Assembly (NCBI GenBank): GCA_947383145.1 | Contig: CANDCH010000018.1 | Coordinates: 1-42,832 of the forward strand | Reading direction: 5' to 3' | Source: an uncultured bacterium | GTDB taxonomy: Bacteria > Bacillota > Clostridia > Oscillospirales > Oscillospiraceae | Length of the DNA: 42,832 nucleotides | Shown here: piece by piece, positions 15,002-22,102 of the stretch | Layout of the letters: the number at the start of each line of letters is the position of its first letter | Position numbering within the stretch: the first letter of the stretch is position 1 | Translations under genes and position numbers: made by a program | The notes under the pieces: generated by a model | Seen by the model: only the letters and a program-made list of their open reading frames with translations | What the model was told of the DNA's origin: nothing | The model's database searches: none

Positions 15002-16204
15002 TTAAATGGTGGGATATTCGCCACCCCACACAATTCTCTTGTACTTGTCCGGGTCGGTGTCCCCCTCGGTGGAGAACAGCAGCACCTTGGAGCTCCCATC
15101 CAGCCCCAGGGCCTCCCGGAGCGCTTGATACTGTTCATCCTCCATGATGGCGGAGACGGCCCCCATGCCCACGGCGCCGGACTCGCCGGAGGTCACCGCC
15201 GGGTCGCCCTTGATGGGGGCGGCCAGCATCCGCATCCCTTTCGCGGCCACCCAGTCGGGGCAGGAGAGGAAGGCGTCCGCATGGTTGCGCAGGATGTCCC
15301 AGCCGATGGTGTTGGGCTCGCCGCAGGCCAGCCCCGCCATGATGGTCTGGAGGTCGCCCCCCACCATCCTAGGCTTGCCGTCCCCGGCTTTCGCCCCCTG
15401 GTAGAGACAGTCGGCGATCTGGGCCTCCATGACGATGAACTTGGGCGGGTTATCGGGGAACCGGTTGGCAAAGTACCCCACCACCGCCCCGGCCAGGGAG
15501 CCCACGCCCGCCTGGACGAACACATGGGTGGGACGCTCTCCCAGCTGCTCCGCCGCCTCCCCGGCCATGGTGCCGTAGCCCTGCATGATCCAGGCGGGAA
15601 TCTCCTCGTAGCCCTCCCAGGCGGTGTCCTGGACCACCACGCCGTGCTCGGTCCGGGCGGCCTCCGCCGCGGCCATGCGCACGCAGTCGTCGTAGTTGAC
15701 CTCTTCGATGGCGACCTGGGCCCCCTCTTTGGCGATGTTGTCAAAGCGGCTCTTGGCGCTGCCCTTGGGCATATGGACCACGGCCTTCTGGCCCAGCCTG
15801 TTGGCCGCCCAGGCCACCCCCCGGCCGTGGTTTCCATCGGTGGCGGTAAAGAAGGTGGCCTGTCCGAACTCCTCCCTCAGCTTCTCCCCGGTGAGGTAGT
15901 TGTAGTCCACCTGGGACACGTCCCGGCCCAGCTGCTGTGCGATGTACCGCCCCATGGCGAAGGAGCCGCCCAGCACCTTGAAGGCGTTGAGACCGAAGCG
16001 GTAGCTCTCGTCCTTCACGGACAGGGAGCCCAGCCCCAGGCGGCCGGCCATGCCGGGGAGCTTCGCCAAAGGGGTGACGGCGTACTGGGGGAAGGAGCGG
16101 TGGAACGCCTGGGCCTTGGCCACGTTCTGGAGGGACATGATCTCCAGCCGCCGGTCGCCGCTGGCGGGCATGTTGTTCAGGACCCATTGGATGGGCTGGT
16201 TCAT
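15002..16204 (-). CDS. ygeX: 2,3-diaminopropionate ammonia-lyase
   Basis: 400 residues, fold-type II PLP enzyme. The PLP lysine is Lys76 (RFGLNAFKVLGG). TDGNHGRGVAW is the substrate/PLP loop and AGVGSLAG the glycine-rich phosphate loop. The reaction in E. coli YgeX is 2,3-diaminopropionate to pyruvate plus two ammonia through 2-aminoacrylate. It gives the carbon and nitrogen output of the pathway. First gene of its transcription unit: strong promoter at 16261-16288, AGGAGG about 10 bases before ATG. Confidence 0.95.
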   Translation of the reverse strand: MNQPIQWVLNNMPASGDRRLEIMSLQNVAKAQAFHRSFPQYAVTPLAKLPGMAGRLGLGSLSVKDESYRFGLNAFKVLGGSFAMGRYIAQQLGRDVSQVDYNYLTGEKLREEFGQATFFTATDGNHGRGVAWAANRLGQKAVVHMPKGSAKSRFDNIAKEGAQVAIEEVNYDDCVRMAAAEAARTEHGVVVQDTAWEGYEEIPAWIMQGYGTMAGEAAEQLGERPTHVFVQAGVGSLAGAVVGYFANRFPDNPPKFIVMEAQIADCLYQGAKAGDGKPRMVGGDLQTIMAGLACGEPNTIGWDILRNHADAFLSCPDWVAAKGMRMLAAPIKGDPAVTSGESGAVGMGAVSAIMEDEQYQALREALGLDGSSKVLLFSTEGDTDPDKYKRIVWGGEYPTI

Positions 16205-16216
16205 AAACGCATAACC

Positions 16217-16232
16217 TCCTAAATGTTATTTA
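16217..16232 (-). promoter_or_regulatory. Small hairpin beside the ygeX ribosome site
   Basis: CTAAAT, AAC, ATTTAG on the minus strand, whose second arm runs into the AGGAGG of ygeX. Weak and A/T-rich; it could modulate initiation only slightly. Confidence 0.3.
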
Positions 16233-16260
16233 GTATGGCTAACTTTTTATTTGCATCTTC

Positions 16261-16288
16261 ATCATACCACGCTCCCACCAATTGTCAA
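16261..16288 (-). promoter_or_regulatory. Strong promoter of the ygeX-ygeY-ygeW-arcC-hyuA-mocA unit
   Basis: Minus strand: consensus -35 TTGACA (16283-16288), 16-base spacer, -10 TATGAT (16261-16266) with an extended TGG ahead of it. An A/T-rich UP-like tract with TTTTTTAGATTT (16292-16303) lies upstream. The leader is about 50 bases. This is the best promoter in the window. Confidence 0.85.
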
Positions 16289-16370
16289 GCGAAATCTAAA
16301 AAAAATTTAGGCTATCATAAAAAACGTCATATTGCATAAACGGCCCCCTGTCTTTTTGCCGAAGGACACA

Positions 16371-16404
16371 AAAATACCCCGTGACCGCTGTCATGGGGTA
16401 TTTT
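16371..16404. terminator. Bidirectional terminator after the FecCD importer
   Basis: AAAATACCCC, a G/T mismatch, TGAC, loop CGCT, GTCA, GGGGTATTTT. It ends the importer unit on the minus strand, with the T-run TATTTTTG. It separates that unit from the ygeX promoter. Confidence 0.85.
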
Positions 16405-17186
16405 CAGGACTCATACTCCCAGCCCAGCGCCAGGAGGCCGTCCCGGAACTCCGCCCGGAGGCCGGGGCCGTACACCGCCCGCAGGCCCTGGGCCAGCCTT
16501 TCCTCAAAACCCGGCTCCCCCCGGCGCAGGTCCAGCAAAATCCGGCCCTGATGCAGAATCATGATCCGGGGCGCGTAGGTGTAGGCCAGCTCCGGGGCGT
16601 GGACGGCCGCCAGACAGCCAGCCCGCCGCTCCTCCACATACCGGCCCAGCCGGTGGAGGAACAAGTGCTGCCGGGACAGGTCCAGGGAGGACACCGGCTC
16701 GTCCAGCAGCAGGCACCCGGCGTCCTGCATCATGGCCCGGGCCAGGTAGGCCATCCGCTGCTCTCCGCCGCTGAGCTGGTCCATGGGACGGCCGATGAGA
16801 TGGCCGCAGTCCAAACCGCGCAAAAGCGCCTCCGCCCGGCGCAGCTCCCCCTCCCCCGGCCGGGAGAAGGCCCCCAGATAGGCGGTGGCCCCCATGGACA
16901 CAAAGTCCTCCGCCCGGTAGCGGAAGCCCCCGTCGTACCGCTGGGGGACATAGGCCAGCTGTTTGGCCCGGTCCGCCGGGGAAAGCCGGTCCAGGGACTC
17001 TCCATCCGCCGTGAGCGCGCCCCCCTGCCGGGGGAGGAAGCCCAGGATCGCCTTGAGCAGGGTGGTCTTGCCCGCCCCGTTGAGACCCAGCACCGCCGTC
17101 ACCTCGCCGGGGCGCAGGGCAAAGCTGATCCCGTCCAGCACCAGCCGCCCGCCCCGGTACACCGTCAGGTTTTCCACGTTCAGCAC
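16404..17186 (-). CDS. FecE/BtuD-type ABC importer ATPase
   Basis: 260 residues. Walker A GLNGAGKTT at 34-42, Gln82, signature LSGGEQR at 138-144, Walker B CLLLDEP at 158-164. Type II importer ATPase (iron-siderophore, B12, or molybdate MolC). The start is GTG 17186 behind a GGGGGGAG ribosome site, overlapping the permease end by seven bases. The frame stays open far upstream to about 18074, but that part is antiparallel to nothing useful and lies out of frame within the permease gene. Last gene of the ssnA-ygfK-xdh-importer unit. Confidence 0.88.
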   Translation of the reverse strand: MLNVENLTVYRGGRLVLDGISFALRPGEVTAVLGLNGAGKTTLLKAILGFLPRQGGALTADGESLDRLSPADRAKQLAYVPQRYDGGFRYRAEDFVSMGATAYLGAFSRPGEGELRRAEALLRGLDCGHLIGRPMDQLSGGEQRMAYLARAMMQDAGCLLLDEPVSSLDLSRQHLFLHRLGRYVEERRAGCLAAVHAPELAYTYAPRIMILHQGRILLDLRRGEPGFEERLAQGLRAVYGPGLRAEFRDGLLALGWEYES

Positions 17187-18172
17187 GGCCGCTCCCCCCT
17201 GTTCCGATGGATTAAGAAGCCCGCCAGACACACTGCCCCGATGAGGGAGGTGAGGATGCTGATGGGGATCTCCGAGGGCAGCAGGCTCCGGGCCAGGGTG
17301 TCCGCCAGCAGGAGCAGGGCCGCGCCGCACAGGATGGACTGAAAAAAGTTGGCCTCGAAGTCGTCCCCCAGCACCGTGCGCACCAGATGGGGCACGATGA
17401 GCCCCACCCAGGACACGATGCCGCTCACCGACACGCTGGCCGCCGTCAACACCGTGGCGCAGACCACGCAGATCAGCCGCACCGGCCCCACCGCCACCCC
17501 CAGGGAGGCGGCCTCCTCGTCCCCCAGGGTGAGCACCTTGAGGCGGTAGCGCAAAAGCACCAGAACTGCCCCGGCGGTCAGAATCAGCGGCGCGATGGCC
17601 CGCAGCTTGTCCCAGCTGGCCAGGTGGAAGCTGCCCATGAGCCAGTAGTCGATGACCGCCAGCTCCTGGGCGGGGTCGGCCATGTATTTCAGGGCCATAA
17701 TGGCGGCGTTGGCCAGCGCCCCCAGGATGATGCCTGAGATGATGAGGTTGAAGTAGCGGTTCCCCCCGATGGCCCGGGCCAGCAGCAGGGACAGGGCCAC
17801 CGCCAGCAGCCCGCCCGCGAAGGAGAACGCCTGCGACGCCGCCATGGACCCGCCGAAGAACAAAATGGCGCAGATGGCACCCACGGAGGCCCCCCCGCTC
17901 ACCCCCAGCACGTCGGGGGACACCAGGGGGTTGCGGAACAGGCCCTGGTACACGAACCCCGCCAGAGACAGCGCCGCCCCGCACAGAGCGGCGACACAGT
18001 TGCGGGCCACCCGGATGTTCCAGAATACGGTTTCCCGCATGGCGCCCGCCGCCTGTCCGGACAGGATCTCCCACAAATCAGACAGGCTCAGGGGATACCG
18101 CCCCCACAGGCAGGACAGCAGAAAGGAGGCCGCCAGCAGCAGCCACAATCCCAGCCAGGATCGTTTTCTCAT
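17180..18172 (-). CDS. FecCD/BtuC-type ABC importer permease
   Basis: 330 residues with about ten membrane helices. FecCD landmarks: QGLFRNPLVSPDVLGVSGGASVGA, the coupling helix region GDEEAASLGV, and GIVSWVGLIVPHLVR. ATG 18172 has AAAGGGGG upstream and begins MRKRSWLG; the longer frame back to 18361 has no such support. Partner of the ATPase it overlaps and of the lipoprotein upstream. The homodimeric channel would carry a metal oxyanion, metal chelate or corrinoid. Confidence 0.9.
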   Translation of the reverse strand: MRKRSWLGLWLLLAASFLLSCLWGRYPLSLSDLWEILSGQAAGAMRETVFWNIRVARNCVAALCGAALSLAGFVYQGLFRNPLVSPDVLGVSGGASVGAICAILFFGGSMAASQAFSFAGGLLAVALSLLLARAIGGNRYFNLIISGIILGALANAAIMALKYMADPAQELAVIDYWLMGSFHLASWDKLRAIAPLILTAGAVLVLLRYRLKVLTLGDEEAASLGVAVGPVRLICVVCATVLTAASVSVSGIVSWVGLIVPHLVRTVLGDDFEANFFQSILCGAALLLLADTLARSLLPSEIPISILTSLIGAVCLAGFLIHRNRGERPC

Positions 18173-18204
18173 GCCGGCGGCCCCCCTTTCGTCGAAGCAA
18201 AGTC

Positions 18205-18262
18205 CGCTCAGCTTCGTTTCCGCCTTCGGCGAAAACTGCGCCCGCTCCCTTGCTTCTCCTCT
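18205..18262. repeat. GC-rich intergenic repeat, degenerate copy C
   Basis: On the minus strand it contains GAGAAGC...AAGG, then GTTTTCGCCGA and GGAAACGAAGC, in the same order as copies at 2-56 and 33505-33559. It fills the 151-bp gap between the binding-protein and permease genes. Confidence 0.4.
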
Positions 18263-18323
18263 CCCCACGAAGCCAAAGGGCGGCTTCGCGGGGCCCCCAT
18301 TTTTTCGTGTTTCAAATTCCGCT

Positions 18324-19418
18324 CTAAACCCCAAGCTGTTCCTCCGTGACCTCCAGCCCAAAATAGGTCTGGTAGAAATCTTGGGCCTCCTTCACGTAGT
18401 CCTCCCGGCTCACCAGCTCCGGGTGGAGAATGTGGGCCATCCACAGCAGGCCCAGGATGGAGGAGGGCTGGGGGTAGTCCCACGCCTCGATCTCCGACGG
18501 GACGGTGTACAGCCTGTCCCCCTTCACCGCCCTCAGGCCTGAAAGGGCGGCGTCGTTCCGAATATCGTCCAAGCTATACTCCGCGTAGGATACGGAGAAG
18601 ATCACCTCCGGGTCCCAGGCGGCCAGCTGCTCGGCGGACACGTCCGCCCAGGCCCGGCCCTCAATGTCCTGGGAGACGCAGGTCCCCCCGGCCATCTCAA
18701 CCATCTCCCGCTGGTACATCCCGCCCGCGCAGGTGCGCAGCCAGGACGCCTCTCCCGCCAGATAGACGGCGGGTCTTTCCGCATCCTCGGTCAGGGCGGC
18801 GACCCGCTCCGCCACACTGTCATAGTACGCGGTGAGCGCTCCGGCCTTCTCCTCACAGCCGCACAGCGTCCCCAGCATGGCGATGAGCCCGTTGAACGCC
18901 TCATAGGTCTCCGGCTCCACCACCGCCGTGGGGATGCCCAGACCCGCCAGGGTCTCGGCGGCCTCCAGCTGTTTTTTTGGCAGCAGCACCAGGTCCGGCT
19001 CCAGGGCGGCGATGGCCTCGATGTTGGTCTCCTTGCCGGAGCCCACCCCGGGCAGGTCCAGGAATTCCGGCGCGCACAGCTTATACAGTTCCCGGCTTTT
19101 GGCCTTCATCTCGATGCCCACGATCTTGTCCTTCTGCCCCAGAGTGAGCAGGGAGGCGGTGACCAGATAGTAGCAGGAGACGATTTTCTCCGCCGGGGCA
19201 TCTAACGTGACCTCCCGGCCCGCCTGGTCGGCGACGGTGATGGGGCCGGATTGAGCGGGCTGTGTTTCGGCGGGCTGGGACTGGGCCGGCTCCGCAGAGG
19301 CGGGAACAGAGGGCGCGGCGGAGGGCGGGGCGCTCTCTGCCGGACCGGCGGCGCAGCCGGACAGCAGCTGAAGCAACAGAGCGGACAGCAGGATCAGGCT
19401 CAAACAGCGTTTTTTCAC
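18324..19418 (-). CDS. FecB/BtuF-family ABC importer binding lipoprotein
   Basis: 364 residues. Signal peptide with lipobox LSGC (Cys22), a Ser/Pro/Ala/Gln-rich linker (about 25-57), then a PBP-III fold beginning ITVADQAGREVTLD. SEIEAWDYPQPSS near the C-terminus is typical of clostridial FecB-like proteins. GTG start; its ribosome site AAAGG lies inside the last xdh codons, only six bases from the xdh stop, so the genes are almost certainly co-translated. Known substrates of the fold include ferric siderophores, B12, and (MolA) molybdate/tungstate. Position after a molybdenum enzyme favours a molybdate-type role, as inference. No other gene here explains an iron or B12 role. Confidence 0.85.
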   Translation of the reverse strand: MKKRCLSLILLSALLLQLLSGCAAGPAESAPPSAAPSVPASAEPAQSQPAETQPAQSGPITVADQAGREVTLDAPAEKIVSCYYLVTASLLTLGQKDKIVGIEMKAKSRELYKLCAPEFLDLPGVGSGKETNIEAIAALEPDLVLLPKKQLEAAETLAGLGIPTAVVEPETYEAFNGLIAMLGTLCGCEEKAGALTAYYDSVAERVAALTEDAERPAVYLAGEASWLRTCAGGMYQREMVEMAGGTCVSQDIEGRAWADVSAEQLAAWDPEVIFSVSYAEYSLDDIRNDAALSGLRAVKGDRLYTVPSEIEAWDYPQPSSILGLLWMAHILHPELVSREDYVKEAQDFYQTYFGLEVTEEQLGV

Positions 19419-19424
19419 GGGATA

Positions 19425-22016
19425 TCAACCTTTCTTGGGCTTTCTGTAGAAGGTGTTTTCCATGGGCAGACTGGCGCGCAGCACGTGGTCCATGGCGTAG
19501 TAGGCCCCCTGGACGGCGGGGGCGGTGGGGATGGTGGCGATCTCCCCAATGCCCTTGGCCCCGTAGGCGAAGGGGAGCAGCTCCTCCTTTTCCACATAGA
19601 TGGCGTGAATGTCGGGGATCTGGTCCGCCCGCATCAGGCCCAGGGCGCCGAATTTGGCCTGAGGCACGCAGTCCTTCAGGGGAAAGTCCTCGGTGAGGGC
19701 GTAGCCCAGCCCCATGAGCACTCCGCCCTCGATCTGCCCCTGGATGGAAGCAGGGTTGACCACCTTGCCCGAGTCGTGGGCGGCCCACACCTCCTTCACC
19801 CTGCCATCGTCATCCAGCACCGCCACGTGGGTGGCGAAGCCGTAGGCCACATGGCTCTTGGGGTTGGGCTTGTCGGAGCCCAGCTTGTCGGTGGGGTCGA
19901 AGAACTCGGCGAAAAACTCTTTGCCCTCCAGTGCGGACAAATCGCCGCTGATCTCATCCAGAGCGGTTTTCAGCTTCGCCGCCGCCATCCGCACCGCCTC
20001 GCCGGTGATGAGGGTCTGGCGGGAGCCGGAGGTGGTGCCCGAGTCGGGGGCCAGCTCGGAATTGCTGCCCATGCTGCGCATGTTCTCCAGAGAAAGCCCC
20101 GTGGCCTCCGACAGGATTTGCAAAAACACGGTGGAGCAGCCCTGGCCGATGTCGGAGGCGGCGGAGTACAGCTTGACCACGCCCCCCTCCACCACCAGCT
20201 TGCAGCGGCCCTTGTCGGGCAGGCCTACGCCTACGCCCGCGTTCTTCATGGCGCAGGCGATGCCCGCCCGGCCGGGGTTGGCCTCAAAGGCGTCCCTGAC
20301 GGCCAGCAGGGTTTCCTTCAAGGCCGTGGAACAGTCGGCGATCTGGCCGTTGGGGAGCACTTTTCCCGGCTCGATGGCGTTGCGCCAGCGAATCTCCCAG
20401 GAGGAGATGCCCACCCGCTCCGCCAGCAGGTTGATGGTGGACTCCAGGGCGAATTCGCTCTGGCACACCCCGAAGCCCCGGAAGGCCCCGGCGGGGGGAT
20501 TGTTGGTGTAGTACCCGTACCCCCGGATATCGGTGTTCTGGTAGCAATAGGGGCCAACAGAATGGGTGCAGGCCCGCTCCAGCACCGGCCCGCACAGGGA
20601 GGCGTAGGCCCCGGTGTCAAAGTAGATATCGCAGTCCAGGGCGGTGAACACCCCGTTCTCATCGCAGCCCAGGGTAAAGACGCCCTCCATGGCGTGGCGC
20701 TTGGGGTGGAAATTGATGGACTCCTGCCGGGTCAATTTGACTTTCACCGGGCGGCTGACCTTGAGGGCCGCCAGCGCCGCCAGGTGCTGCACCGACACAT
20801 CCTCCTTCCCGCCGAAGCCGCCCCCCACCAGCTTGTTCTCCACCACGATCCGCTCGGGCTCCCAGCCCAGCATAATGGCGATCTCCTTCCGGGTGTCGTA
20901 CACCCCCTGGTCGGTGGAGTACACCTTCACCCCGTTTTTGTAGGGGAAGGCCACGGCGCACTCCGGCTCCAGAAAGGCGTGCTCGGTGAAGGGGGTTTTA
21001 TAGCGCTGGGTGACCACGTATTTGGAGTTGGCCAGGGCCGTTTTCGCGTCCCCCCGGGTGACATGGCGGGACTGGCACAGGTTCCCCTGGTCGTGGACCA
21101 GGGGCGCGTTTGACCCCATCGCTTCGTGGATATTTCGCACCGGCTCCAAAGGCTCGTACTGGATTTTCACCGACGCCTTGGCCTGCTTGAGAATATATTC
21201 GCTCTCGGCGACGACGAGACAAATGGCGTCCCCCACACAGCGGGTCACGTCCCCCTTGGCGATCATCACGTCCCAGTCCTGCTGGATGTGGCCCACCTTG
21301 TTGTGGGGCACATCCTCCGCCGTCAGCACCGCCAGCACCCCCGGCAGGGCCAGGGCAGGGGCGGCGTCGATGTCCAAAATCCGGGCTCTGGGGTATTGGG
21401 ACCGAACAGCGGAGGCATATACCATGCCGTCCATGTATACGTCGTCGGGGTATTCCCCATAGCCCAGCACCTTGGGGCGCACATCGGTGCGGAAGGCCCG
21501 GTCCCCCACCCCGAACGCGTCCCCCTTTTCCAGCTCCGGGTCGATTTTGGCCTCCCCCCGGAGGATGGCCCCCGCCAGGGAGATGCCCTCGATGATCTTC
21601 TTATAGCCCGTACAGCGGCACACGTTGCCCCGGATGGCCTTCTTGATCTCCGCCTCGGTGGGGGCGGGGTTGGCGTCCAGCAGGGCCTTGCCCGCCATCA
21701 CCATGCCGGGGATGCAGAAGCCGCACTGCACCGCCCCCACCTTGCCGAAGGCATAGACAAAAGCCTCCTTCTCCGCCACGGTCAGCCCTTCCACGGTGAG
21801 GATGGTCCTGCCCGCCGCCTTTTTGGTGGTGAGGATACAGGCCCGCATGGCCCGCCCGTCCACCACGACGGTGCAGGTGCCGCAGGCCCCCTCGCTGCAT
21901 CCGTCCTTGCAGGAGGTGAGGCGCAGGTCGTCCCGGAGATAGCGCAGAAGGGGTTTGTCCTCCGCCGTCTCCCGGACCACGCCGTTGACGGTAAAGGTGT
22001 AGGTTTCACTCATCAT
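19425..22016 (-). CDS. xdh: Selenium-dependent-type xanthine dehydrogenase (Fe-S plus Mo domains)
   Basis: 863 residues in one chain. An N-terminal ferredoxin-like domain binds [2Fe-2S] through Cys40, 45, 48 and 60. A second [2Fe-2S] helical domain has Cys98, 101, 133 and 135. Then comes the molybdopterin domain, with catalytic Glu825 (GIGEIATIP) and GGGFGGKE. There is no FAD domain, as in E. coli XdhD. This family carries labile selenium on Mo rather than selenocysteine; I see no in-frame UGA. It hydroxylates (or, run backwards, reduces) purines such as xanthine, urate or hypoxanthine. ATG 22016 is preceded by GAGAGGG. The downstream importer gene starts six bases after its stop. Confidence 0.9.
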   Translation of the reverse strand: MMSETYTFTVNGVVRETAEDKPLLRYLRDDLRLTSCKDGCSEGACGTCTVVVDGRAMRACILTTKKAAGRTILTVEGLTVAEKEAFVYAFGKVGAVQCGFCIPGMVMAGKALLDANPAPTEAEIKKAIRGNVCRCTGYKKIIEGISLAGAILRGEAKIDPELEKGDAFGVGDRAFRTDVRPKVLGYGEYPDDVYMDGMVYASAVRSQYPRARILDIDAAPALALPGVLAVLTAEDVPHNKVGHIQQDWDVMIAKGDVTRCVGDAICLVVAESEYILKQAKASVKIQYEPLEPVRNIHEAMGSNAPLVHDQGNLCQSRHVTRGDAKTALANSKYVVTQRYKTPFTEHAFLEPECAVAFPYKNGVKVYSTDQGVYDTRKEIAIMLGWEPERIVVENKLVGGGFGGKEDVSVQHLAALAALKVSRPVKVKLTRQESINFHPKRHAMEGVFTLGCDENGVFTALDCDIYFDTGAYASLCGPVLERACTHSVGPYCYQNTDIRGYGYYTNNPPAGAFRGFGVCQSEFALESTINLLAERVGISSWEIRWRNAIEPGKVLPNGQIADCSTALKETLLAVRDAFEANPGRAGIACAMKNAGVGVGLPDKGRCKLVVEGGVVKLYSAASDIGQGCSTVFLQILSEATGLSLENMRSMGSNSELAPDSGTTSGSRQTLITGEAVRMAAAKLKTALDEISGDLSALEGKEFFAEFFDPTDKLGSDKPNPKSHVAYGFATHVAVLDDDGRVKEVWAAHDSGKVVNPASIQGQIEGGVLMGLGYALTEDFPLKDCVPQAKFGALGLMRADQIPDIHAIYVEKEELLPFAYGAKGIGEIATIPTAPAVQGAYYAMDHVLRASLPMENTFYRKPKKG

Positions 22017-22033
22017 ATCACCCTCTCATGGTG

Positions 22034-22062
22034 TGTAGGGGCACACGGTGTGCGCCCCTACA
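22034..22062. repeat. Short TGTAGGGG inverted repeat
   Basis: TGTAGGGGC...GCGCCCCTACA with an inner CACAC/GTGTG pair. It lies between ygfK and xdh, 18 bases before the xdh ATG in transcription order. Its ends match the element at 13462-13535. Confidence 0.55.
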
Positions 22063-22102
22063 GGGCGTCCCCCTCCCGCCGGAGGGGAACTCCCATATCA
22101 AA

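Noticed and set aside
17187-18074. N-terminal extension of the FecE-type ATPase to 556 residues
   Set aside because: The extra part is an out-of-frame reading of the permease gene and gives an Arg/Gly/Ala-rich sequence; GTG 17186 with GGGGGGAG gives a normal family length.
19425-22016. Selenocysteine in the xanthine dehydrogenase
   Set aside because: The family binds labile selenium as a cofactor; the frame has no internal UGA and no SECIS-like element was apparent.
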